Shown here: in pieces, positions 25,813 through 34,573 of the stretch | How positions within the stretch are numbered: the stretch's first letter is position 1 | How the letters are laid out: each line of letters starts with the position of its first letter | Assembly: GCF_023028225.1 (NCBI RefSeq) | Contig: NZ_CP095485.1 | Coordinates: 1-64,000 of the forward strand | Direction of reading: 5' to 3' | Origin: Halorientalis litorea | Lineage (GTDB): Archaea > Halobacteriota > Halobacteria > Halobacteriales > Haloarculaceae | DNA: 64,000 nt | The notes under the pieces: model-generated | Database searches by the model: none | The model's input: the letters and a program-made list of their open reading frames with translations, nothing else | Told to the model about the DNA's origin: nothing | Translations under genes and position numbers: made by a program

Positions 25813-27678
25813 TCAGTTGGATTGATTCTCTTCAACTGCTTCACGGACAATCTCATCCATCTCATCTCGGACAATTTGGCGTATATCTTCTTCCGAAAAT
25901 CCACTATCATGTCGTTCAACGGCGAGCTGACCACTCAACGTGCGCAAAGCTAATTCAAGAGCTTCGATTTGATCACTGAACTCGGATAACGTCCCGTGGA
26001 CTGCATCTGACCCGAATTGGGCACTATCGCCAACCTCAATGTCAGCACCACGCTCGTCTAGTATTCGTTTCGCAGGCCTGTCACCAACGATCTCTTCTTC
26101 GGGAAGATCCGGCGACACAGATACCGGATGCATCATTCCCGTCAACTGGATCTTGGAAACCGAGTCTAGATTATCTCTCAGGTGCTGCGCCATCTTCTCT
26201 TGTTGCTCCTGTTCACCGTGAATAAGGTACACTTGGGACGGTGAGACTTGGCGAGCGAATTGAAGCAACGTATTTCGCGCTGCGTGAGCTGAGAGGCCGT
26301 GATATCGACTTATCCAGCTTACGGGCACCTTCACGCGGGTTCCCTCGCCCTCATCTGGTATCCCTCCGTTAAGTCCGTTCGAGGGAAGAGTGACACCAAC
26401 TCTCTCGAGATCTTCCTCAATAGCGTCCTCCAATTGACGACCAGGTGTCCCCTCGGCTTGATACCCACAGAGAATTACGCGTGCATCATCGTACCGCTGG
26501 CAGAATTCAAGTAAGTAGGTCGGTGAGAACCCACCCGAGAGCATTCCAGATGGAGCAATAATGATCGGTGTCTCATCAGCTTCGAGCAATTCCTCGCGAG
26601 ACATCGGCATTCGTCTAGCGGCCGATGCCTGATCGAAGAGGAATGGTTGTTGGTCACCTGAATTTACTATGTAGTTTCGGATCGATTCGGCTGCGAACTC
26701 GCTTCTACAGTGCTCGTTATACGTGCCAGTGGCGCTTTGCGCCATGCCATCATAGACTACGTTGAGCTGCTTTCGGTCCTCTTCAGGAAGCGTGTGAACC
26801 CGGTTTTTGAACATATAGAGCAGCTCTTGGGATCGCCCAACCCCGAAACAGGGGATGAGTACTGGCTTCCCATCGGTAGCTGCGTCGATGGCTTCGTTGT
26901 AGATGTCCGTTCGGGTGTCAGTGGCACTAGTATGCGAATGGGTGTCCCCATACGTCGATTCAAGGAAGAGGGCGTCTGCCTGTGGAGGTTCATCAATTTC
27001 GGGGAGATGATTCGACCGGCCGCCAATGTCTCCTGAGAAGACAACCCGTGAACCGTCTACTGTTAGCGCTAACCAAGCACTGCCCAGTAGGTGGGCTGCA
27101 TTTCCGAATTCGAAGTGGAGGGTTTCCGTATCTTCGATATGTGCGACGTGATCACTCAGGTCTGCCGCCTGGTATCCACAGGGTCGGAATCGGTCGATAA
27201 CTTTCCTCAGGTCTGTTTTCGAGTACTGTTGTTCTCTCCCTGGTTTTTGCGTCGCTCGTCGGTGAAGCTTCAGTGAATCTCGAAGTAATGTGTCTGCAAG
27301 CGCAGCTGTTGGTCTCGTTGTAATCACTGGTGCCTGATCAGAGAGAAAGCCGTAGCTCTCCAACAGGGGGAGCGAGCCGACGTGGTCGATATGAGCGTGG
27401 GTGAGAAAAACCGCGTCTATCTGTCCCTCATCGAGTCCCCTTAGATCAGGGAATAATCCCCCGTCACCTTGATTCAGTCCGACGTCGACGAGATACGTTC
27501 CATTACGCGTCTCAACCTGATAGCAACTCCGGCCGATCTCCTTTGCTCCCCCACGAGGGATAACCACGAACGGGGATTCGCTGTCAACCGAAATATCGAG
27601 ATCAATCTCCCCACCGACTCGTGGGATGTACTCATTTTGCGACCCCTCGTCATCAGATTCTTGAACTGCTTCACTCAT
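25813..27678 (-). CDS. Metallo-beta-lactamase/beta-CASP nuclease
   Basis: 621 residues. Glycine motif PRGGAKEIGRSCYQVE (~41-56), metal site H94-A-H96-I-D98-H99, a further His motif (NAAHLLGSAW), FSGDIGG, a beta-CASP insert (about 240-420, with PCFGVGRSQELLY and APSGMLSGG), and a C-terminal HGLSAHA / LIHGE RMMBL region. This is the architecture of CPSF73/RNase J-type ribonucleases. The ~35-residue acidic N terminus and coiled C terminus (last 90 residues) are extra. The start overlaps the stop of the upstream unknown gene, so the two act as a pair. A chromosomal housekeeping copy would be expected elsewhere; this plasmid-borne, lower-GC version may have an accessory role such as RNA degradation in defence. 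Confidence 0.85.
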   Translation of the reverse strand: MSEAVQESDDEGSQNEYIPRVGGEIDLDISVDSESPFVVIPRGGAKEIGRSCYQVETRNGTYLVDVGLNQGDGGLFPDLRGLDEGQIDAVFLTHAHIDHVGSLPLLESYGFLSDQAPVITTRPTAALADTLLRDSLKLHRRATQKPGREQQYSKTDLRKVIDRFRPCGYQAADLSDHVAHIEDTETLHFEFGNAAHLLGSAWLALTVDGSRVVFSGDIGGRSNHLPEIDEPPQADALFLESTYGDTHSHTSATDTRTDIYNEAIDAATDGKPVLIPCFGVGRSQELLYMFKNRVHTLPEEDRKQLNVVYDGMAQSATGTYNEHCRSEFAAESIRNYIVNSGDQQPFLFDQASAARRMPMSREELLEADETPIIIAPSGMLSGGFSPTYLLEFCQRYDDARVILCGYQAEGTPGRQLEDAIEEDLERVGVTLPSNGLNGGIPDEGEGTRVKVPVSWISRYHGLSAHAARNTLLQFARQVSPSQVYLIHGEQEQQEKMAQHLRDNLDSVSKIQLTGMMHPVSVSPDLPEEEIVGDRPAKRILDERGADIEVGDSAQFGSDAVHGTLSEFSDQIEALELALRTLSGQLAVERHDSGFSEEDIRQIVRDEMDEIVREAVEENQSN

Positions 27679-28571
27679 CGTGACAGTACTTCGTTTGCGT
27701 AGAATCGTTCACTCGTCTCAGTGCGTCCCTGTAGCTGAATGAACTCGAGGAGATCAGTCTCTGCGAGCTGTGGGAAAAATCGTTCAATTTCGGAGAGTAC
27801 CGGATCAAGCGGCCGATGACTCTCAGATGCCGCAGCAACTTGGTCCAGCATCCAGGCGGCAGGAGTTGCATCAAGTTTGTCTACCCGCTCAGCTTCACCC
27901 TCTGTGAAGTATTTGTGTCGTCCCGCTGGTTGCTGTGTCTCTCGACTTGACCGAGCCGGTTTAGCCGTTGCTTCAGTGATCTGGATGAGCTGTGGGGGAG
28001 ACCGCGTTTCACCAGGCATTGCAGTATCGAGGGAATCCCGAACTTCGGTTGCAGAGAGACTCCCCTCACGCCGGAAATACCCGAGGGTGATGTCCCCCTG
28101 GTCACCGTACAATTCTGGCGTGGCGACGGTGTCACCTGTTTGTGGGTCGCTGGTAGTATACCGGGGGGCTATTTCGGCCACACAAAGGTCGGTGAATTGT
28201 AACCGATCTGGATCGACATGTGGTGAGTCCTCGATTTCATCTAATAGCTCAGAGAGCGCACCAACGAATTCTCGTGGTCGCCAGGCCGCTGCATTTCGTG
28301 GTGGCCGCTCTGCAGGATTATCGAAATAGACTGTAGATTGCGGAATGTATGCTCCCTGTGGAATTCGCACGTCTACAGGGTAATCTGGTGTCCTTAGCGA
28401 CTCGTGTGTCCGGTCACCACTCGTCGATTTCTGGAGAGCAAATCGAATCATGACCGGGAAGACGGTATTTGGTAAGCGTTCTATCACCGTTCGCGGATCT
28501 GATTCATCCAAAATAACAGCTCCCCGGCTGCTTGTCTCTACAGAACTTGTATCGGAACCACTGTTGCTCAT
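27675..28571 (-). CDS. Unknown protein coupled to the beta-CASP nuclease
   Basis: 298 residues from ATG 28571 (MSNSGSDTSS...); an upstream ATG at 28610 is possible but adds an odd hydrophobic stretch. No family recognised. It has an N-terminal half rich in strands, a middle with short acidic helices, a Ser/Arg/Gln-rich linker (~205-225), and a helical C-terminal ~75 residues. There are no Cys clusters, membrane segments or nucleotide motifs. Stop and start codons overlap with the beta-CASP gene (ATGA), implying joint expression and perhaps a complex. Divergent from the ExoVII/conjugation module. Confidence 0.7.
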   Translation of the reverse strand: MSNSGSDTSSVETSSRGAVILDESDPRTVIERLPNTVFPVMIRFALQKSTSGDRTHESLRTPDYPVDVRIPQGAYIPQSTVYFDNPAERPPRNAAAWRPREFVGALSELLDEIEDSPHVDPDRLQFTDLCVAEIAPRYTTSDPQTGDTVATPELYGDQGDITLGYFRREGSLSATEVRDSLDTAMPGETRSPPQLIQITEATAKPARSSRETQQPAGRHKYFTEGEAERVDKLDATPAAWMLDQVAAASESHRPLDPVLSEIERFFPQLAETDLLEFIQLQGRTETSERFYANEVLSR

Positions 28572-28700
28572 AATCCAGCCAAGGGCCCAACGGAATCTAA
28601 ATGTCATCAAAGCGGAGTGAAAGTAAAAATCGGGAAATGTTGAACGAATAACAGCAAAGATACCTTTTTCAGGCTTCTGTCCAGAAGATAGTAGACATAT

Positions 28701-29753
28701 ATGGCGGACGCATCGGATGCTGACCGGCAGGCGGTCGAACCTGATGCGGGAGAGGTCCTTAGCGTGTCCCAGCTAAACGACCGGATCGCGTCGGTCGTCC
28801 AGGACACGCCTGCCCTCAACAGCGTCCGCTGTATTGGCGAAGTCACTGACCTCCACCAGAACAGTACGGCGCTCTACTTTACGCTCACCGACGGCGACGC
28901 CGAGCTCCCATGTCTGCTCTGGGCAAACCGCTATCGGGAGATGGATGCCGACCTCGAAGACGGCACCGAAGTCATCCTTGAGGGCGATATCGACTACTGG
29001 GTCGAAGGTGGGAAAATCGACCTCAAACCGTGGGAGGTGATCGTCGTCGGCTACGGCGACCAGGCGGCGGCTGTCGAGCGACTGCGAAGCGAACTCGAAG
29101 AGCGTGGCTGGTTCGAAGACGAGCAGAAACAGCAACCGCCGGCGTTCCCGGAGCGGGTCGGCGTCGTCACGTCCCTTCGAGGAGACGCCCGGTACGACAT
29201 CCAGAACGCAATCCACGAACAGGACCCGACCGCCGACATTCTGGTGAAGGACGCCACCGTCCAGGGGTCAGAGGCGCCGACGTCCATCGCGAACGGCATC
29301 CACCATCTCGACCGTTCGGAGGACGTCGACGCGATTATCGTCGGCCGTGGCGGTGGGAGCGATTCGAACCTCCAGGCGTTCAACACCGAGCGAGTGGCGG
29401 AGGCAATCATCACCTCGAACACGCCGATCGTGACCGCCATCGGACACACCGATGACCGGCTCATCGCGGATCAGGTGGCGGACATCGCTACGATCACGCC
29501 GACGGCTGCCGGCGAGTATATCGTGAATTCTCGCGAGGAGTTCCTCGCGAGCGAAGTCAAGCCGCTGGAGCAACACCTCGAAGCTGAGTACGAAACGTTC
29601 CAGCAGGAGCACGAACACGAGCAGGAACTCGCCGAAGCAGTCGGCGAGGCAGCCGCACCAGAGGGTGTTGCCCCGGTTTACTACAAGGCCGCAATCGCTG
29701 TGCTGCTGTTGCTGTTGTTACTCATAACCGGGCTGTGGCTGGGGGTGATCTAA
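28701..29753 (+). CDS. xseA: Exonuclease VII large subunit with C-terminal membrane anchor
   Basis: 350 residues. N-terminal OB-fold (~20-110, SVSQLNDRIASVV...RCIGEVTDLH), then the XseA catalytic domain with D166 in ARYDIQNAI, R216 in GRGGGS, H249 and D251/D252 in GHTDD. Bacterial XseA is ~450 residues with a long coiled coil; here that arm is short (~280-315) and the protein ends in a strong transmembrane helix (~328-347, mostly Leu). This tethers a ssDNA exonuclease to the membrane. The small subunit follows 2 bp later and the transfer genes follow that, suggesting ssDNA processing at the channel. Confidence 0.9.
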   Translation: MADASDADRQAVEPDAGEVLSVSQLNDRIASVVQDTPALNSVRCIGEVTDLHQNSTALYFTLTDGDAELPCLLWANRYREMDADLEDGTEVILEGDIDYWVEGGKIDLKPWEVIVVGYGDQAAAVERLRSELEERGWFEDEQKQQPPAFPERVGVVTSLRGDARYDIQNAIHEQDPTADILVKDATVQGSEAPTSIANGIHHLDRSEDVDAIIVGRGGGSDSNLQAFNTERVAEAIITSNTPIVTAIGHTDDRLIADQVADIATITPTAAGEYIVNSREEFLASEVKPLEQHLEAEYETFQQEHEHEQELAEAVGEAAAPEGVAPVYYKAAIAVLLLLLLLITGLWLGVI

Positions 29754-29755
29754 CC

Positions 29756-29938
29756 GTGGCAAACGATGCAGAAATCCACGACCGGCTGAGTCGTGTCGAG
29801 GAAATCATTGGACAGCTCGATGCGGATGAGTGTGATCTCGAAGAAGGCACACAGCTCCACGAGGAAGGACAGGAACTCCTGGCCGAAGTGCGAGAAATCC
29901 TTGACGAGGGAAGCGGCGAAGTTGTGGAGCTTGAGTAA
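29756..29938 (+). CDS. xseB: Exonuclease VII small subunit
   Basis: 60 residues from GTG 29756, two bases after the xseA stop. The helical pattern (RVEEIIGQLDADECDLEEGT, then QLHEEGQELLAEVREIL) matches the XseB signature, in which two helices pack on the large-subunit arm. A longer reading from GTG 29735 would overlap xseA and is less likely. Confidence 0.82.
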   Translation: MANDAEIHDRLSRVEEIIGQLDADECDLEEGTQLHEEGQELLAEVREILDEGSGEVVELE

Positions 29939-29956
29939 GTGAGCTGATTCTCACTA

Positions 29957-29998
29957 TTAACCAACAAACTCCCAATCGTGTGTGCCTCTGTTGGTTAA
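29957..29998. promoter_or_regulatory. Spaced inverted repeat, copy A
   Basis: TTAACCAACA, 22-nt spacer, TGTTGGTTAA; both arms are perfect. It lies 18 bp after xseB and upstream of the transfer operon. Identical arms recur at 45120, 54999 and 57317. The arm centres are about three helical turns apart, as for a dimeric or tetrameric repressor. Confidence 0.75.
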
Positions 29999-30146
29999 GA
30001 TCTTTTCTACGGGAGCAACAAGTAATTTGGGTATAATTTACTCGACAAACTTGCACCACTTGATAGCCAGAAAGCATTTAGGTATCATCCAGCTACCGCG
30101 CCAATGTGTACCGGGACTCAACCGGTGCAGACACATACCCGCATGT

Positions 30147-30425
30147 ATGATTACAAGGTCAGTCACCATCGAAGACATCGATGATCTGTACCTGATGTGG
30201 AACGACCACATCAACGCTTCCGCCCTCTATCGCCGTGCCCTCCGCGAGGAGATGGACGTCCGCGGCGTTGACCCTGATGAACTCCGTGACCTCCTCGAAC
30301 GGGCCCGTGAGCAGGGCTATACACTCGAAGAGATCGCTGAAAACACCAATCGCTTCGCTGATCTCCAGTCGCTCGTGGACGACCAGCAAAGCCAGCCAAC
30401 GGCTGGAGACGCCAAGGATGATTAA
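30147..30425 (+). CDS. Ribbon-helix-helix-like small protein
   Basis: 92 residues from ATG 30147. The N terminus has a strand (RSVTIEDIDDLYLMW) and then NASALYRRALREEM, which resembles the helix pattern of ribbon-helix-helix repressors. The C terminus is helical and Gln/Asp-rich. As the first gene after repeat copy A and 6 bp before the pilin-like gene, it is a good candidate for a local regulator of transfer. DNA binding is inferred. Confidence 0.6.
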   Translation: MITRSVTIEDIDDLYLMWNDHINASALYRRALREEMDVRGVDPDELRDLLERAREQGYTLEEIAENTNRFADLQSLVDDQQSQPTAGDAKDD

Positions 30426-30431
30426 CCCGCT

Positions 30432-30851
30432 ATGTCACAGGACCAGACTTCCTCCGACCCTGAGCGTAGCACTGAAAACAAGTCACTGCTGACCGGGACA
30501 ATCCCTCGGCGGGCAGCACTCACCGTCGTCCTGCTGAGCCTGTTCGCTGTCCAGCCGGTCGCCGCCCAGAGTAACGCGGTCTGTAGCGCAGACAACCTCC
30601 CGAGCATGATTGAGGGGTTCTTCCAGCTGACCACCGCGCTGGGGATCGTCGGCCTCGCCATCGTTTGGCAGGCTGACTCCCTCATCGAGATGTTTACCCT
30701 CAATCCCGAGCAGAAGAAGGGGCTCAAGCGCCACAAGCGCTCGGCGATGAAGTCCGCCGTCGTCCTCGTCGTCCTCGGCCCGCTGTACACCGTCGCCGGG
30801 TCGATGATGGGCCTCCCGCTGGCGCAGTGCGTCGACCTCGTCCCCTGGTAA
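30432..30851 (+). CDS. VirB2/TrbC-like pilin candidate
   Basis: 139 residues. N-terminal basic tract then a hydrophobic signal (RRAALTVVLLSLFAVQPVAA, ~26-45) with an AQS cleavage-like site, and two further transmembrane helices (~60-82 and ~107-127) separated by a short basic loop (KKGLKRHKRSAMK). This topology, size and position at the head of a VirB operon match VirB2-type pilins. Two Cys (C51 and near the C terminus) lie on the outside. Sequence identity to known pilins cannot be judged by eye. Confidence 0.6.
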   Translation: MSQDQTSSDPERSTENKSLLTGTIPRRAALTVVLLSLFAVQPVAAQSNAVCSADNLPSMIEGFFQLTTALGIVGLAIVWQADSLIEMFTLNPEQKKGLKRHKRSAMKSAVVLVVLGPLYTVAGSMMGLPLAQCVDLVPW

Positions 30852-30879
30852 GCACTCCGCAACCCCCGGTGCGAGCCCT

Positions 30880-32613
30880 ATGAACCATCGAGAGCTCTCC
30901 GTGATCATGGCCGGCTTGCTCGCGACGAGCCTAGTCACGGGTATCGTCGCCGCTGACCCGCCACGACCGGGTACAGAGGGGAACGGGCTCACGGAAAACG
31001 AGTCGGCAACGCTGTGGTCTCGGGATGCGGACAACTACATCACGCAAGAGGAGTACCGCCAGCGCTACGGTGAGAACCGCTCCGCCGTCCATCAGGTCGC
31101 TAACGGGACGGACGTCACATTCAAACAGCCGCCAGCGACCGCGTCGACGTGGACGCGGAACGACTTCGAGGACCTCAACGCCGGCGGCCCAGATACTTCC
31201 GTCCACCCCCCGCACGCGGACCTCGAGGACGGCGTCTTCATTGAGGATGCTCACGCGACGATCTTCGCGGTCCAGCCCTCTACTCGCGGACACCTCGAGT
31301 CCGGTGAAAACCCACTGTATATCGCGCCGAACGGGACGATGCGGGGCTTCGTCGATTATCGTGTGCGCGTCCCCAATGGGAGTTCCTCTGGCAACAGGAC
31401 TATCTCGTGGTCGCTCACGGAGCACGAGATCGAAGAAGTCCGGTTGAAGAAGGACGGCGAGACCATCGCCGAGCGTGACGAGGCCCATACGCCTGCCCTC
31501 GACTACCAGATCGAGGACGACTGGAGTGCGAATCTCACGCTGGAAGCGGAGATAAGCGTCCGGCTGAAGAAGACCGTCAGAACCGACCTAGGTGACCGCA
31601 CGGACGTCGACGTCACCTATCGGACGGAATCCCGGAACGTCTCCGATTCGATCGCCGTCGAGATCTACGACCTCTCGGCGTACCCCTACTACGCCGAGTA
31701 TCCGAACGGCGATGCCGGCGTGGCCATCTTCCAGTCGCGGCCGTGGCAGGGGTACACGCTCACGGAGGACGGTGAGGCACGGGTCCGTGGCATCTGGCGG
31801 TTCTACACCGCTCGGAACACCAACTGGGACACGCTCGTCCGGTCGAATCGCACGGATAGCGCCACCGTCGAGTCAGACGCGATTCCGGTGTACGTCCACG
31901 CCTATCCCTCGCGGATCGGGCCGCGTGCCGAGCCGGTTCGAGACGGACCGGAACTCATCGAGACTTGGGGGACTGACCGCCTGTCGCCAGTCGGCACCAT
32001 CGGTGAGAACATCAATATCGACATCGTCAACCAGTCGTACACGACGACGTACGGCGTCGCCGTTCGAGCCGAGAACGTCGATCGAGAGGCGCTCCATGTT
32101 GCGGGAATCGTCCGGGGCGTGAATGCGTCAATCGTTGAGCCGGATGCCGGGTCCGAGCGACAGCTCCACCGCAGCAATCTCACTGTCCAAGTCATCCAGC
32201 AGAATCAGTCGCAAGCAACGCTCAGGGTTGAACTCCGGGACAATCAAACTGGTGCGCCGATCGCGCTCGACAATAGCCGTCAATATCCAATCGGCGGCAC
32301 CACCCGAAACGGGTACATCACGGTCGCGGATCAGCGCGTCGAGACCAACGCCTCAGGAGTGGCGATCGTGACCATTGACGAACCGGGCATCTACACGGCT
32401 CGGTACCATCCGGGCTCGTGGCTCGGGCACGACCCGGCATACGTGAGTGATACCGCGACGGCCCGCTGGCACCCTCTAGGGACGATCGACGGCTGGTTTG
32501 CGCTGGTGTTCGAGGTCGGCTGGCAGCTCCTGCCGTTCTTCGTGATGTTCTACGCTGGCAAGCGCATCCTGCGGATGCTTGGCCCAGAAGACATCTTCCA
32601 ACGGAACCCATAG
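30880..32613 (+). CDS. Large secreted, membrane-anchored transfer-operon protein
   Basis: 577 residues. Signal peptide at ~5-25, then a ~490-residue extracytoplasmic part rich in beta-strands and N-glycosylation sequons (NGT, NRT, NVS, NQT). A C-terminal transmembrane helix (~545-565, WQLLPFFVMFYAGKRIL) leaves a short cytoplasmic tail. An Ig-like segment with NASGVAIVTIDEPGIYTARY (~485-505) precedes the anchor. No named family recognised. It lies between the pilin candidate and the lipoprotein in the VirB-like operon and probably forms the outer, cell-contact part of the machine. Confidence 0.72.
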   Translation: MNHRELSVIMAGLLATSLVTGIVAADPPRPGTEGNGLTENESATLWSRDADNYITQEEYRQRYGENRSAVHQVANGTDVTFKQPPATASTWTRNDFEDLNAGGPDTSVHPPHADLEDGVFIEDAHATIFAVQPSTRGHLESGENPLYIAPNGTMRGFVDYRVRVPNGSSSGNRTISWSLTEHEIEEVRLKKDGETIAERDEAHTPALDYQIEDDWSANLTLEAEISVRLKKTVRTDLGDRTDVDVTYRTESRNVSDSIAVEIYDLSAYPYYAEYPNGDAGVAIFQSRPWQGYTLTEDGEARVRGIWRFYTARNTNWDTLVRSNRTDSATVESDAIPVYVHAYPSRIGPRAEPVRDGPELIETWGTDRLSPVGTIGENINIDIVNQSYTTTYGVAVRAENVDREALHVAGIVRGVNASIVEPDAGSERQLHRSNLTVQVIQQNQSQATLRVELRDNQTGAPIALDNSRQYPIGGTTRNGYITVADQRVETNASGVAIVTIDEPGIYTARYHPGSWLGHDPAYVSDTATARWHPLGTIDGWFALVFEVGWQLLPFFVMFYAGKRILRMLGPEDIFQRNP

Positions 32614-32616
32614 TCC

Positions 32617-33453
32617 ATGACTAGAAATCACCCACACATCAGTCGGCGAACCGCCCTCCGAACAGTCGCCAGCGCTGCGCTTGTAGGCGTCGCTGGCTGT
32701 CTAAACAACAATAGCGGGTCTGGAACACCCAGTGATGGAACGACCTCTCCAGATGGTAAAGGCCCACTCACGCGTATCGCTGTCGAGGGGGCAACACTCG
32801 TCGTCGAACTCTCCGGAGAGGCCGACGTCGACCAAATCAACCTTATTCAACCGAACGGCGAGCTATTTGGGAAACGTGACGTAGCCGCAGGTGCTCAACA
32901 GGTTTCGTTCGAGATCGGCACCGCGTATGCGCCCGGTGAGTACCGTGTACTCGCGTTGAAGGGTGGGGAAACAATAGTCGAGACCACGACTGAACTCCGC
33001 TCAGAGATCCAGGTACAGGATGTTGGACTCTATCGGAATAATCCAGATAAGCCGTGGGACGAAGTCTATGGAGAATCCGAGACGGACCGGATCAAGAATG
33101 GCGAGGCATTCGTCACGGTAGAGAATACAGGGAGTGGTCCGGAAGCGATAACGGAACTGATCTTCTCCGGGGATGTCCCCAATCCAATTGAGAACCCCAG
33201 AGGCAGTGGAATGCACGAAACCGATCGGGTAGTAGTCTCCCCTGGCGAAACGGCCGACCTGTACAGTAGTTCGTTTCCGTTCGGCACAGAAACTGAGGAC
33301 GGAATGGGCTGTTCCCCAGGCGGGAATAGTGGCCAGTTCACGGTTATCGTCGAGACCCGAGTCAGTGGCAATCGAGTTACGAGTGCCTACAATGTCCAGT
33401 ACTCCGGGTCTGACGATATGACTGATTGTGAGGTCACGATTACTGGAGCATAA
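32617..33453 (+). CDS. Tat-exported lipoprotein of the transfer operon
   Basis: 278 residues. Twin-arginine signal SRRTALRTVASAALVGVAGC with lipobox Cys at ~28, followed by a low-complexity Ser/Gly/Thr linker. The rest is a beta-rich domain (Ig-like, VEGATLVVELSGEADVDQ... near 50-65). It should be lipid-anchored on the outer face of the membrane. It is 3 bp from the preceding gene and followed within 2 bp by the VirB6-like gene, so it belongs to the transfer apparatus. Specific role unknown. Confidence 0.75.
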   Translation: MTRNHPHISRRTALRTVASAALVGVAGCLNNNSGSGTPSDGTTSPDGKGPLTRIAVEGATLVVELSGEADVDQINLIQPNGELFGKRDVAAGAQQVSFEIGTAYAPGEYRVLALKGGETIVETTTELRSEIQVQDVGLYRNNPDKPWDEVYGESETDRIKNGEAFVTVENTGSGPEAITELIFSGDVPNPIENPRGSGMHETDRVVVSPGETADLYSSSFPFGTETEDGMGCSPGGNSGQFTVIVETRVSGNRVTSAYNVQYSGSDDMTDCEVTITGA

Positions 33454-33455
33454 CG

Positions 33456-34571
33456 ATGGTCGATCTTATTGATGTCGTCCTCGAAGGAATAAAGGACGTT
33501 GTTGAGTGGTTCATCGGGCTGTTCATGGACGGTCTCAGGTCGGGGTATGAGACTCTGACCGAGGGAATGTTCGGGACGCCCACTCCAGAGACGAACGGGG
33601 CCTTTGTGTTCGGTGATCCGACCAATGCACCTTGGCCAGCGATCCACGATGCTCTCATCGGCGGCGAAATCATGCTGGTCGCCCTTTTACTCCTCGTGAT
33701 AACCGTCCAGGGGCGTCACACGGTTCGAATCTTCAATATCGGGAGTGCCTATGAAGCCCGAAAAACCAAGAAGACAGCCTGGGTCGGAGCCTTTCTGATT
33801 ATCACGTGGTACTGGATTGGGACTCTCGCGCTCTACCTCGTTGACGGATTCACTATCGCCCTGATGCCGGAACTCTCCTCAGTTACGGAGGCAATGCTTG
33901 GGTTCTTGCAGGTATCTATCACAAATCCAGGGTTGGGGCTGTTGTTCGCCGTGATTGGTGGAATCTCGATGTGGGCTCTAGAGGCGCTGTTCTACATCCG
34001 GATGATTCTGCTCTATGTCTACCTGTACGGAATGCCGATTGCATTTGCACTGGCTTACGGAAACATTCCAGTCGTATCCGATATCGCGATGGGGTTCTAC
34101 AAACGATTTGTCCCGTTAGCTGTCCTCCCGCTCCCCGCTGCGATGGTACTCAAGGGATACGACTTGATCTACGGTGGGGGGACGCTCACGCCAGGAACAG
34201 CGTTCCTCAAATATCTCGTCGCTGCGTCCCTCCCACTGGTCGCACTCTTCATCACGTGGAAGACGTTCAAATACGCGACTCCGTTGACGGCCAAAGTCGT
34301 CGGCGGTGCGACGAAAGGTGCAGCCCTCGTTGGCGGTGTCGCCGCCGGGGCCTACGTCGGTGGCGCGGGCGTCGCGACGACCGCCGCTCGCTGGGGGCCG
34401 AAAGCCGCCGCTGGCCACGCCGTCGCCCAAAAAGCAGCTGCCCGCGGTGGGCACGGAGAAGACGGTAGCGGCACGCCATCGTACCGTCGAACGGAGAATG
34501 ACCCAGGTGGAGCGACAGCGGAATCGGCGAGTGACGACCGCGGGATGGACTTTGATCGAGGGATCCACTAA
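33456..34571 (+). CDS. VirB6/TrbL-like polytopic membrane protein
   Basis: 371 residues with about six transmembrane helices between residues 68 and 270 (including IMLVALLLLVITV, AFLIITWYWIGTLALYL, GLLFAVIGGISMWAL, ILLYVYLYGMPIAFALAY and YLVAASLPLVALFITW). A Gly/Ala-rich helix follows (~285-310), then a disordered cytoplasmic tail. Topology, length and position between a lipoprotein and VirB3/VirB4 genes are those of the VirB6/TrbL inner-membrane channel component of type IV secretion systems. Confidence 0.75.
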   Translation: MVDLIDVVLEGIKDVVEWFIGLFMDGLRSGYETLTEGMFGTPTPETNGAFVFGDPTNAPWPAIHDALIGGEIMLVALLLLVITVQGRHTVRIFNIGSAYEARKTKKTAWVGAFLIITWYWIGTLALYLVDGFTIALMPELSSVTEAMLGFLQVSITNPGLGLLFAVIGGISMWALEALFYIRMILLYVYLYGMPIAFALAYGNIPVVSDIAMGFYKRFVPLAVLPLPAAMVLKGYDLIYGGGTLTPGTAFLKYLVAASLPLVALFITWKTFKYATPLTAKVVGGATKGAALVGGVAAGAYVGGAGVATTAARWGPKAAAGHAVAQKAAARGGHGEDGSGTPSYRRTENDPGGATAESASDDRGMDFDRGIH

Positions 34572-34573
34572 CA

